From Tubiluchus corallicola (lineage: Eukaryota > Priapulida > Priapulimorpha > Priapulimorphida > Tubiluchidae): 64,000 nucleotides of DNA. This document shows positions 1 through 12,000 of this stretch, piece by piece. The position numbers and the translations under genes are program-made. The notes beneath the pieces are model-generated. The model was not told the DNA's origin and did not search any database. It saw only the letters and a program-made list of their open reading frames with translations. How positions within the stretch are numbered: the stretch's first letter is position 1; each line of letters opens with the position of its first letter. The stretch spans positions 372,001-436,000 of the forward strand of contig JAQGDQ010000127.1 of NCBI GenBank assembly GCA_030141605.1, given 5' to 3'.

Positions 1-2628
1 GCGCGCCTCTGAATGGTCATTTTCCAGTTTTAACTGCGATCGATGTAGGAAATAACTCTCGGGCAAATACTAGAAGTCGTATAATTCACAACTTCAAAAA
101 CAGTGACTGGTATTATTGGTCAGGCATCTTAGAAAAAACAATTCAACAGTCCTTTTCTGAAATCTTAATCCACCTACAAAATAATGATGCAAACAATATT
201 ATGGTGTTGTTTCCTGGAGTGTATTAAACAAGCTAATGAGTAAAGACCAAGCGCTCATGAAAAAGACTTTGGACGTCAAATCTTTCTCTTCCAAAAAGTC
301 CATATAAGCAAGGTGAATTACACCATACTCTAAGTGAGTTAATCACTGAGAATACGGCAAATCTGAACGTGGCACAAAGTAAATCTTTCTGGAAAACTAT
401 TTCGGATGCAAGAACAATGTCAAATTGACACTTTAAAAGTAGGCAACAATTTTTATACAACTGACAACGAAAAATGTGGTGTGTTATACACTGAATTTTT
501 TAGTGGAAAAAATTTTGACAATGAGTGGTATGACTATGTTAATAACTTTGTAGAAAAATTCATGATTGTGATTATGTAAATCAAAATAATGAAACTTGGT
601 ATAATGATGCGTTTATCATGACTGAATTAATTTGCAGTATAAAAATGGTAAAAGTTTAGACACTGATCGCGTTCATCCATTAATGGCAAATGGGGTTCTG
701 GGTCTGACCTCTCTTTTTAAACCTTGTTGATATTTGTTTTGAGTGTAAAGTATGGTCCTGGGATAATGCCAAAGCTATGTTTTTTAGAAAGCAGGGTAAA
801 GATGACTATAGTGCGCCAAACAATCATAGGCCAATCTCGGTAACATCATATTTTGGAAAACTTGCAGAGAAACTAATAGAAAACAGACTAAGAAAATTTT
901 TTAGCGGACATAATTTGCTTGATCATGTACAAGAAGGATTTAGACCAAATTGTAACACTGGTCGTTACTTTTGACAATTGAAAGACAGTTAGTTCAAATG
1001 TTTGATAGCATTGCAGTATTGTGTGACCTTCGAAAAGCTTTTGACAGCATTTGGATAAACATTTCTATTAAATCGGATAATCACTTTAAAAGTTAACAAT
1101 TTTAGCTCTAAAAATTACCTTGTTCAATGGGTTTGCCCACAAGGATCTGTGTTCTTGCCTTTGCTATTTGTATTTTTTATAACAGATATGCTTGGTGCAA
1201 TGGTATGTGAAAAGTTTACGTACGCAGATGATAGTTCAGCTTTAGGAAGGAACTGCTAAATCTAAGTGGGAACTAAACCCCCTAATCTCAAAATTGAAGA
1301 ACTATGTGGCCAAAAGCAAAGTATTAGTAGTTGTAATTGATGATCATTTAAATTTTAATGACCAGACTAAGGAGGTAAAGCGGCATGCTTGAAACACATT
1401 GCACAAAATAAAACAGTTCTGTTCAACATATAATGGCCTGTAAATGAAAACAATAATTACTCTGTTCAAAATTGATAATTTGCTACTGGTCTTATTGGCG
1501 ATCTTATACGGTTGTATAAAAAATTAGGTGCATTTGAAGATATTTGGTACGATTTTCAAGAAATTGCCGCATGCGTGGGTTACAATCCCTCAAAGCAAGA
1601 GCTAGGTATTATATATGGCTTACCACCAATAGTTGTTTTATATTCTGACCAGGTGAGCAAATTCATGGTAAAAAGTTTGTTGAGACTGCCAGAAGATCTA
1701 GTTGAGTGTGAAATTTTGGAAACTGACTGTTTAAGAGGCAGGTTAGTAACTGTAAACATTTCCTGGCGGAATATTTAAATACAACAGATCTTTCATCAAA
1801 ATAGCAAAAAATGTAGAGCTCTCTCGAAATTGTAGCATCCTCGAGGCAGAACCAATGCTCTAATATATATAGTAAAATTTAAGTAGATTGGTACTTAATT
1901 CATCTGTGGAAAAGAAAAATTATGCTCTGTAACCAAGCTGCAGGCATCCAGCCAACCAATGATTTACAGTTAAACCTAAAACATTTTAACTTGTCTCTTG
2001 AAAAATATGAAAGAAAACTTGAAACTAAAATTTTAAATTTTGGCTGCGGAGCCTTTTTTAAAAGAGTGGGTCTGACGGAGAGTGAATCGTGTGTCTTTAG
2101 TTCAGATAGCCAAACGCCTGAACATTTATTTTTGATTGAGATTTGGTTGATTTTAATGCAAGAACTGAGTTGAAAAATATTTAAGTCAAAAAATGTATTA
2201 CTGTTGCAATGATCAAGCCAAATATTGTGTAAATTGTTAGATATGTAAAAATGTAAAAAAATGATTGAGCCAAACTATTACTAAAGGAAAATGTAAGCAA
2301 TCTGATGCTAATAAATATTGTGTAAAAAATGTCTGGCAAAATATTGAAGAAAAACGTACAATAATATTGTGTATTCATAAAAATGATGTTGTACATTTTC
2401 ACAGTGGATATAACTAATATTGACAACTTGTTTATATGTATTGTGTTTAGCACATATTTTCTGCTATTATATATAAACGATGAAATCGTCTTTCTAATTA
2501 TCCACAATACTGCCCTGCAATTGGTGTGCTAGGTAAAAATTTTGAGCTTTGACTGTATGTATATTTCTGTATCTGTGTAACTATATTGTTATTTGTACAT
2601 TATGTTTTTGAATAAAAGATTTATAATA

Positions 2629-2640
<12 letters not shown>
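1..2640 (+). mobile_element. Decayed non-LTR retrotransposon (LINE), RT to 3' end
   Basis: Frame-shifted reverse-transcriptase remnants run in order along the plus strand. A pre-RT segment (KSFWKTISDA near 390) is followed by the RT start (NHRPISVTSYFGKLAEKLI near 820), EGFRPN (945), LRKAFDSIW (1030), PQGSVF..LLFVFFITDM (1137-1195) and YADDS (1220). A thumb/C-terminal region (YNPSKQELGIIYGLPPI at 1580) and a terminal segment with SCVFSSDSQTPEHLF (2090) follow. Many stops and frameshifts show it is dead. The 3' end is AATAAA-like sequence and an AAT-rich tail at about 2610-2630, followed directly by a (TC)n run. The order fits the Jockey/I/CR1 group; I cannot assign a clade. It probably lies in an upstream intron of the RNF31 homologue and may continue left of the window. 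Confidence 0.85.
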
Positions 2641-2688
<48 letters not shown>

Positions 2689-2692
2689 CCTC
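2632..2692. repeat. (TC)n microsatellite
   Basis: An almost pure TC dinucleotide run of about 55 bases sits between the LINE tail and the first visible RNF31 exon, ending only about 35 bases before the splice acceptor. It adds to the pyrimidine-rich character of the acceptor region. Confidence 0.95.
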
Positions 2693-2725
2693 CTAAAACC
2701 AACTAATTTTTTCATTCACTTTTAG

Positions 2726-5700
2726 GGTTTTCCAGAGTGACATCAAAGAAATTCATTTTCTTACTAGAGTACAGAAAACTCAAATAACAATGACAAGCTT
2801 GCACTGCAGTTCAAAAGCAGAGCCAGAATTGGATATCACAGCAGAGATAGGTACTGTAAAATGCTGCTTTTTATTCTTATTGTAGTTCACTTAAGTTTGT
2901 TGTTAAACTATCTTAACTGTGCAGAAAAATTATGTGAATTTTATATAAACTATCAGAATGTTATATTTCTTGCTTCCCTGGGAATATGCACTTGGATTTT
3001 CAGCAAGAAATGACCCAATTTTTTCAAGTCTGGTTTCTTCATACGAAAGTGCATTTGTTCTTGCTCGTAATGCTCACATTGCCAAATGGGATGTCAAGAT
3101 AAATGTATTTTGGCTTGTACTGAATTGCAATATTATCATTTTGAAAACTTTTGTCATCAGCTATGCCCACACAAAGTTCAGACTTAATAGGGTGAACAGT
3201 CATGCTTAATTCGGAGGCAGATCTACTGATCTCATACATGACTAACATAGTGAGTACTACTAAAATGGCTAACAGATCTACTTTCCTAATAAGGAAGGTA
3301 AATAATGAGCAATGGATCAAGCCTCCATGTCTAATACCTTGTGTAGCTTTGGAGACATATTTTCTAATCACTCCTCTGGTATGATTCAGGCCTTCCCCTA
3401 TTGTCATAAGGAATCATTACTACATCCACTTTCTCTGAGGTTATTCAATAACTCCTGCATATTTACATTGTCTTAAGTTTTGACATTGTCTGTAAAAGTA
3501 ACATAAGTATACTCTTCATCTTTTGGCCTCATCAATAATGAGTCTGATTCATCAAGAATCAGCATGTACACTCCCTTACTCCCTTGTGATTGCAGTACCT
3601 GTAGTTGCTGCAGGATTTAATGGTGCATTAAAATGATCCAGAAAATACTGTCACATAGCGTTTCTCAGAAATTCCACAATTATATTTCAAATTGCCCTCC
3701 ATAACCTTTTTAGGTCCCTCCACTTCAAACGTGTGTTCCACTTTTATTGGAAGACATGTATGCATTTATGCACGTTTGGTTATTTGATATGATCAGTGAA
3801 TCATAATAAGCCTTATACAAATTTTGAGTTTGAGATTCAAATAAAAAAATCTAGTGAAATGTTATTAAGACTAGACTGTTCAGAACTTTGTAAGCAGTTT
3901 AGACATTTAACCAACCTTTAGTAATTTAATACCTACAATACAAACAAATTTCACTTTGTATTGGTACACTATGATTTACACAGCTGCTTTTAATTGTATT
4001 GACAAAATTATTAAGTAAGTTATCTGTACTGTGCAATTAAGTGTATTATGAACTAGAATAGTTTTTTCTATTAAATTATCTACTGGACTTATCATGTAAT
4101 TTATTAATTTACAGAAAATTCAAATCTTGATATTTGCCAAGAATCCGGTAATGTTAAGGAGAACAATGCAGTTCCATCTTTTTTTGACGTATCATTCTCT
4201 GTTCCATCTTACACAGATGAGTCAAACAGTTATTCCTGGAGCCCCACTCCTGGCCACACTGATGAGATGATACCTGCAAATGTTGATACTTCTCCTGCAA
4301 CTGATGAAAATGGTAAAACTAGAGATTTGAATCCAAATGACATTACAAAATGTGAGGCTGCATCACCTGGGTGTGGTGATTTAATATTAGCAAGTTCTGC
4401 ACTGGAAGGCTATGGACAATTTTTTTACAGAAAGTTTCAGTGAATAATTTGAAAAAGATGAGATGAATAACATCTCATCAATTAATAAATTGTACAGCTT
4501 CAAACTATCTGATCATCATCAACCGTCTGAAAGTGTCCGGTTTTCTCGAGTTTATAACCTAAAGCATACTTTCCTTTCCATTGCCTTTCTGACAGAAGAA
4601 TAGTGTCATCCATTAAGATCAATGAATGCAGGGACTCCCAATGTCATTCTAGTCCATATCTGTTGACAGATCTGATTGTATCGTTAATAAAGAAGGTAAA
4701 TAATGAACAACTGGTCAAGCCACCATGTGAAATGCCTTGGGTAGCTTTGAAGATATCTTTTCTAATCATTCCTCTAGTATGTCTGAGGCTTTCCTCTATT
4801 GCCAGTCTGGAGTCATTACTACATCCATTTTCTTTGAGGTTATTCAATAGCTTCTACATATTTACATTGTCTTGAGTTTTTATATAGTTTGTAAAGGTAA
4901 CAAAAGTATACTCTTCATCTTTCTTGCCTCATCAGTTATGAGTCTGAGCGAAGATTTGTTTAACACAGCCACAATGTTTCTGCTCTCCTGCTTGTTCCAC
5001 ATCTGGGGTAAAACCACGATATAAATATTTTATTTAAAACACCATCATATAACTTAAGCAGTGCAGAGAGGATGCTAATACGGCTGTAATTACTGTGACT
5101 TTACCTTTCTTAAAAATCATGAAGACACTTGCTAATTCTCATTGTATTGGATATGCTACATTAATAGAAAGTAAGTTTAGCAACATCATCAGAAATAAAG
5201 TCCATTTGTCTGGCAGAACCATCAACACCCCTGGAGGAATTCCTGGGACACTTGCTAAGTTTCAGTCAGTTTAGCTAAGATTCCACTTCAAATGGCATGA
5301 GTGAGTACAGTACCACAAGGGACTGTAATCGCTGAGGGATTTAACAGTGCATCAAAATGATCACAGAAAATACTGTCAGCAGGCCTTTCTCAGAGATTCC
5401 ATAATTATATTTCCCTTTCCCGTTTCTTGCCTTCCATAACCTTTTTAAGTCCCACCACTTCAAAAGTGTGTTCCATCTCTCTCTCATTGGAAGACATGTA
5501 TACCTTTATGCGCGTTTGGTTTTCAGATCTGATCAGTGAATTGTTATTAAGATGAGACTGTTCAGAACTTTGTAAACACTTTAGAAATCTAACCAATCTT
5601 TAGTAATTTAATATCATTTCTACAATACATGACAAACTTCACTTTGTATTGGTACACTATGTTTTACACAGCTGCTTTTAGTTGTATTGACAAATTATTA

Positions 5701-8700
5701 AATAAAGTAAAATGAAGTATCTGTACTGTGCAGTTAAGTGCATTGTGAACTAGGATAGTTTTTTCTATTAAATTTTCTACTGGACTTATCATGTTATTTA
5801 TTAATTTACAGAAAATTCAAATCTTCATATTTGCCAAGAAACCAGTAATGTTAAGGAGAACAATGCAGCTCCATCTTTTTTTGATGTATCACTCTCTGCT
5901 CCATCTTACATAGCAGATGAGTCAAACAGTTATTCCTGGAACCCCACTCCAGGCCACACTGATGAGATGATACCTGCAAATATTGGTACTTGTCCTGCAA
6001 CTGATGAAAATGGTAAAACTAGAGATTTGAATCCAAGTGACATTACAAAATGTGAGGCTGCATCACCTGGGTGTGGTGATTTAATATCAGCAAGTTCTGC
6101 ACTGCAAGGCTCTAGACAATTTTTTACAGAAAGTTCCAGTGAAGAATTTGAAAAAGATGAGGTGAATAACATCTCATCAATTAACGAATTGTACAGCTCC
6201 AAATTATCTGATCATCAACCGTCTGAAAGTGTCTGTTTTTCTGGAGTTTATAACCTAAAACAAATTTGCATTCCGGTTTCATCTACAACTTTGGGCGCTG
6301 AGCAGTACATTATGTGTGTAGGTAATTTGCACGTTGGTTTTATTTGAGATTTTATTTGTTCTTACAAAAAAAGGCATTGCAAGTTTTAGTGTCCTCTAAA
6401 AATTCTTGAGAGCACTCTAACACCATTTTTCTAATGATGCTATATTTCTACATTTATATACATGCAGTAAAATTTTATAGTCTGTTATACATATCTATGT
6501 ATTCTTTTGGTCTGATGTACTTATAATTAATTGTGCTGTCTTTTTATAGCTCTGTGTTTCATTTTTCTACTGTGGCACCAATATTCTGAGTTTATTTTTG
6601 ACTAGTTTTTGTGATCAAGAGGATAGCCTCCTGTTTTGAATGATAAATTACCCACATTTCTTTTTTTGCTTTATTCTTCTTAACTGCTTACTGAAACCAT
6701 ATTAATTGTCTTTGCTGCTGTCAAATCTAATTCAACCTGAAGAATCAATTTTTATACCCGATATAACTTTACAATTTTTTTGAAATTAAGGTAGCTTATT
6801 GTACAGTTAGGTTTATTAATTCTTGTTTTTGCAATTTTGTTAGGGTCAACTTTAGAAGGAAAAATTCTGAATGAGATTTTAGATAAAACTAAGCAAGAAA
6901 TGTGCAGAGCAGCAGATTTACAACTGGAGCGGCTAAACCGTGTAAGCTTTTTTTAAATTATTGTAACTTCGTCCTTTATTTATGTCGGTTTGATGTTGAA
7001 AAGTGCACAAGAATTTCGAGTGTGAGCTATATATTCGAGTGCTGTATTGAGAGTATTACCCTTATAAGAAATTTTATGTAATTAAGAGAGCAAATAAACA
7101 GATGAATACTATATTTTGAAAATTACCCATACAAGGTCATATTATAAATTTTGTTATTAATTAAGAGAGCAAATAAACAATTGAATAATTTTGTTACCCT
7201 TATAAGAAATTTTATAAAATTAAATTATTTTCTGGGGCTCAAATATTTCGCACCCAAGTGGCCGTGCCCAGATGACCTGCCCCCCTTTCTGCCACATGGA
7301 GTGTTTTTATTGTCAACTTGGGTGTTTTGAACAAATTCTAGTGTTATGTCTGATGATTGAATACGCCAAAATAAATCATGTCAAGTTATGGATATTGTTT
7401 GTATATTTCCGTCAGGCTTATGACAGGGTACCACGATCAAAGTAAGTGTTAATGTTAAAGAATGTGGGTTGTAGTCAAAAGCTTATATTAATTGTTCATG
7501 CCGTGTATAGCTGTACTCATTTTGTGTTTAAAACTGCTATTATAAATTCTTCCATGGGCATTAAACAAGGTGCTCCCATGAACTGTTTGTTATTTGTGTT
7601 TTACATTGACCATATGATTCGTATGATTCAGATAAGTTTCTTCATAATTGTCATAGTCTGTTACTAATGGACGATAGAGCTTTGACTGCTACAAGTAAGG
7701 AAGCTTCTGTTGAAAAATGTAGAATTTTGTTAGAACAAGATTAGAACTCAATTTATGGTTACAAATTGTATTCCGGTAGATATAGAGAATATTGTAATTG
7801 ATGATTTGTGTGTGAAATGTACTAAGGCATACTGTTATCATAGATCTCCCATTAATGGTGATGGTAAAATGAGTTCTGTGATGAAAGTCCATGTTAAAGG
7901 CAAAAGAAAGCATAGTTGAAGTATGTGACTTTTGTAAATCTCAACTATAATGTGCCTTTTTATTTGAAGCAAAAAGTTGCTAAAGCTTGTAATTCTAGTG
8001 CAATTACATATGCTTCACAATTGTGGTTAACATGCAATTTTAAAGGTCTTGATTGTTTGTGTATTAAAGTGGTCAAGACATTGCTTGGAGTAAAACTCTC
8101 CACCCCTAGTGATCTGTGTCTTGTAGAAGCAGACATAGCTAATGTCAGTGACTTAATTTTAAAAAGACGTAAACAGTTTTTGGATAAAAAGCTTGATGAT
8201 CTCAAGATTAATGAACCCCTAACATCTGCTTGTAATTAACTAATATTTCACATTGTCACGCTCGTACATTTAATATCCTTCATAAGTGTTACAATTACAG
8301 TTTTGACAACATTTTAGCTAATATGTTCGTGTTAAAAGTGTAAACAAAAGTCTGTATTCTTGTTGTCAGCCCTCAACCATGTGCTGGTACAACATACAAT
8401 TTATTTGTCTGATATCCCCTATTCTCTACGAATCAGTTTTTGTAGGTTTTATATGATGTAGTGCACTATATAAATAAATTTTGCATTACATTAGGTTCAC
8501 ACTATCGTCTCATTATCTGAGGTTTGAGACTGGTAGATAAGCCAGGCCACCCATTCCTCATGATAGCAGGGTATGCTGGTGTGATAATGTCTCTGTTCAC
8601 ATTTGCATGTTATTGGACATTGTAGATTATCTGAGCCAATTAGAAAAATGAATGCTTTGTATTTAAAAGTGCAAGAGCTATTTGATTTAGAGCCTGAACT

Positions 8701-10858
8701 TTGCAGTGAATTCTTGTCAGCAATTTTGAAAATTTATGATTAACTAGCTGTGTTGTTATTTGCTGTCAACATCATTTATGTTTTCTAACTATGTGCAAGT
8801 TTTTAAAATGTTCTTGATGACTATAATGTTATTATTATATAATGTCAGTAAAGTACTACTACTAAGTAAGTACTACGTCTGTGCAGTTTTGCTTGTTGAA
8901 TTATAAATGTGTGGAATTCTTTGCAGTTTGAAGTCGTGAATGTACCTAATTTAACTGCTTTTAAAACTCATCTTCACAGTCATCTGCTATCAAAACTTGT
9001 AATTTTAGACTTTCTTTTCATATATTGTTATTGCCATAAGTACTTGAAGTTTAGCACTAAGGTACTTATATTATTGTATCGTATGATATGCTGCCCTATG
9101 TTATCCCCTCTGTATGCAGACTACTTTGAGAAATTTGAATTACTGTAATATTTGCATATCAGTAAAGCTACAATTTTGCTTTGTTTATGCTACAATTACA
9201 ATTGCTTCCACACTTCACGTAGCAGAAAGCATTAACAAATCTCTTCTGGCTACTTTGTTTTTGTTTTGTGAATAGCTCTGATACATCATTTCTGTAATGC
9301 CAACGAATAACGCTCTTAGAGAATGCTTAAACTGGTTTTGTGTGTTTACAGCAGTTTAACAGCGAGTTCAGACTATAGCGAGTTCAGACAGACAGTGAGT
9401 TTTCTATCGAAAGTCTTTTATTGACAATCTACTCACGTGTGTGAACTGCTTTGCAAGTTACTGTTGGCAAGAAATTGCAAACTATCCAACAGTTGTTACG
9501 GATTGATTTCCTGTGAGCTACTGCTTAATGCCTTGGCGAATTTCTTGCAGTAAATAGAGAACTGAGTGTCAGCTCAGCTTTTGAGAGTAGTACATTTGAA
9601 GTTTAGCTCTCTAGTCCGAACATGCTTGCAAGTTACTTGGCGAGAAAAATCTCTGGTCTGAATGCCGTAAGAGTCTAGTTATCATCTAACTTGAACCAGT
9701 GATTTTAAAACATGAATGTTTCTAATTTTTTTGTAGGTTGAGATGCATGGTCCATACAGTGATTTGCCAGACTTAGTAGCTGTTAAAAATCGAGGAGCTG
9801 CAGTTAAACCGTTAAGTTTTTTAACTGAGCAAACCTCCCTTAGTAATGATAATGTGGTCAAGCAGAGAACATCTTCAAATTTGTTAAGTATTGATGTATG
9901 TAATATTTCCTAACCTTCTTGCAGTTTGTCGTACTTAATTGCAGGACAAAATGCTGAACATTATCTAGATCATAGAATTATATTATCTGTCAAAAATGTT
10001 GGTATTGTGTTTTTAATGTAAAACTGAAATTTCTTGCGACAAATTGTCCTGGTTCATAATCATAGTGTTTCTACTTTCATTGCTTTGAGTTATTTATATT
10101 TAAAAAATGGTGTAACGTCTTTTGTTCACTTTAGGACTGTGCTTTGAAGATTTTTACTGACAAAGCAGTAAATAGTTGGGAACAAGCACAGTTAGCTGCT
10201 GAATTGATGTGCTTAAAGATTAGTTCTTCGGAAGCTATTAATGCTGCACTTCACTGCAAGAATTTGCAACAAGCTTTCCTTTTTCTGCAGCACTGCTGTG
10301 AAATATGTACGGAAAAGATCGCATCTAACAAGGTACTCAAGTTACGTTTTTCTTAAAGTTATCAGCACTTGTGAACAATGAACTGAATAAAATCAAGCTA
10401 CCAGCTTTTTTAGTTTGGTGAATTTTATGTTCTAAAAGTTTTGTCTTAAATCTAAATAATAAAATAATAATTTGTTCTAAATGATTTTGTTTAATGTACT
10501 TAATTAGCATTTTGTGTATGATAAAAAAATCTTTCCATTTTTTTAACACTGCAGTGTAATCCAATTGTGTGTGATAGGGCACTGACTTATTTTTTGCAGA
10601 TGATGCAGATGGTAAGTTGCATACACAAAGCATGTGAAAAATGCATGGAAAAACACTTTACTGACAAAATCATGAGTGCTAGCATACTAGAGCTGACTTG
10701 CCCATTCTGTGGCGAGCCTGATTTAGCTAATGATCCCAGTGAAGAAAAAACATTGAAGTATTTTAGGTAATGTAAACTCTTATAGTTTTGCAATTTTTAT
10801 AACATGAAAACAAAATGCCTAGGCATTCTATAGACTGCTTTGTTTCACACTTTTCCTT

Positions 10859-10911
<53 letters not shown>

Positions 10912-11959
10912 GTATTTTACAAATGTAAAGAAAATGTTTATTTGACAAGAACACTTAAAAGTGTTGTACATAAATAAGTTAACAATTATACAATTATTAA
11001 TATATACACCCATTCTACATTTTATTTGTCAACGTTTTACAAAAACATTTTTTTTGAGTAATTAATAAAATTATTTTGAATAATTTCTATCTGCTACAGC
11101 GTCTTCTAATTTCTTCATTACAATCAGGCTGCCTTTTTAACACATTGGCTAACGTTGAACGGCATATGCGTGGTTTCTCAGGCATGTCTCGGCACATAGA
11201 CGCAATGACTTGCTCTAGCTTAAATTCTGGATGAGTTTCTATAAGATTAACTGTATAGTCTCCCATTTCTTCATCGACAAGCTTTCTTCTGAAGCCGCCA
11301 CGTGGCTTGACAATTCTACGCTCCAGTGCTGTTGTTTATCCTCAAACGAAATTCTTTGATAAGCCATAACGTCGGCAGAAAAGAATAAATGGGTTCCCAC
11401 TTCTCAATGAACAGTGAATCACTAATTAGTTTTTTAAGTAATCCATTAGCACTGCATTACTGAATTAGTTTCTCTCAAGAAACATTGTTTATTTTAAGCA
11501 TGTATTGTTTTCTCTAACAGTTCCAATGGTATCTAAAGTTTACAGAATATAGTGAGACCTATAAAGTTATTATTTTCACAGTCTTAAGAGCAATTATTAA
11601 ATTAAGATTAAAGAAGATTAAATTTAACATCCTTAAACTTTACCACCTATTCACATTTGAGATACTAATGTCACATTTGACTTGACATGTGCCTTCATTT
11701 GACTTAACGCAGGTCTACATGTAAAACTATATATAATACATTACATTACATGCAGTAGTTAAAGTATGTTTTGTTGCACAGGTTTTTGCCATGCTCGCCA
11801 AGACCTGCATTTTATATTTTTTTGTACAGTTCAGCATTGCAAGCTGGTATTCAGCAATGGGAGAGCCTATTGTTTTTGTTAATGGTTGTGACTGAAGTGC
11901 GACCTCCTAAATTACTTTCTAAGATTACCACTAAGCCGACAGAGGCACATTCAGACATA

Positions 11960-12000
<41 letters not shown>

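Larger units (their letters stand above)
3240..6265 (+). repeat. Tandem duplication of an RNF31 exon plus flanking intron and LINE (copy A 3240-4580, copy B about 4650-6265)
   Basis: The two blocks align over their whole length: the antisense LINE piece (3285-3540 with 4680-4950), intron DNA (3600-4110 with 5310-5810), the acceptor TTAATTTACAG, and the exon (4115-4560 with 5812-6265). Copy B carries about 350 bases (roughly 4950-5300) of additional LINE RT sequence absent from copy A, so A has a deletion or B an insertion. Divergence is roughly 10 to 15 percent by eye, so the event is not recent. Confidence 0.85.
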
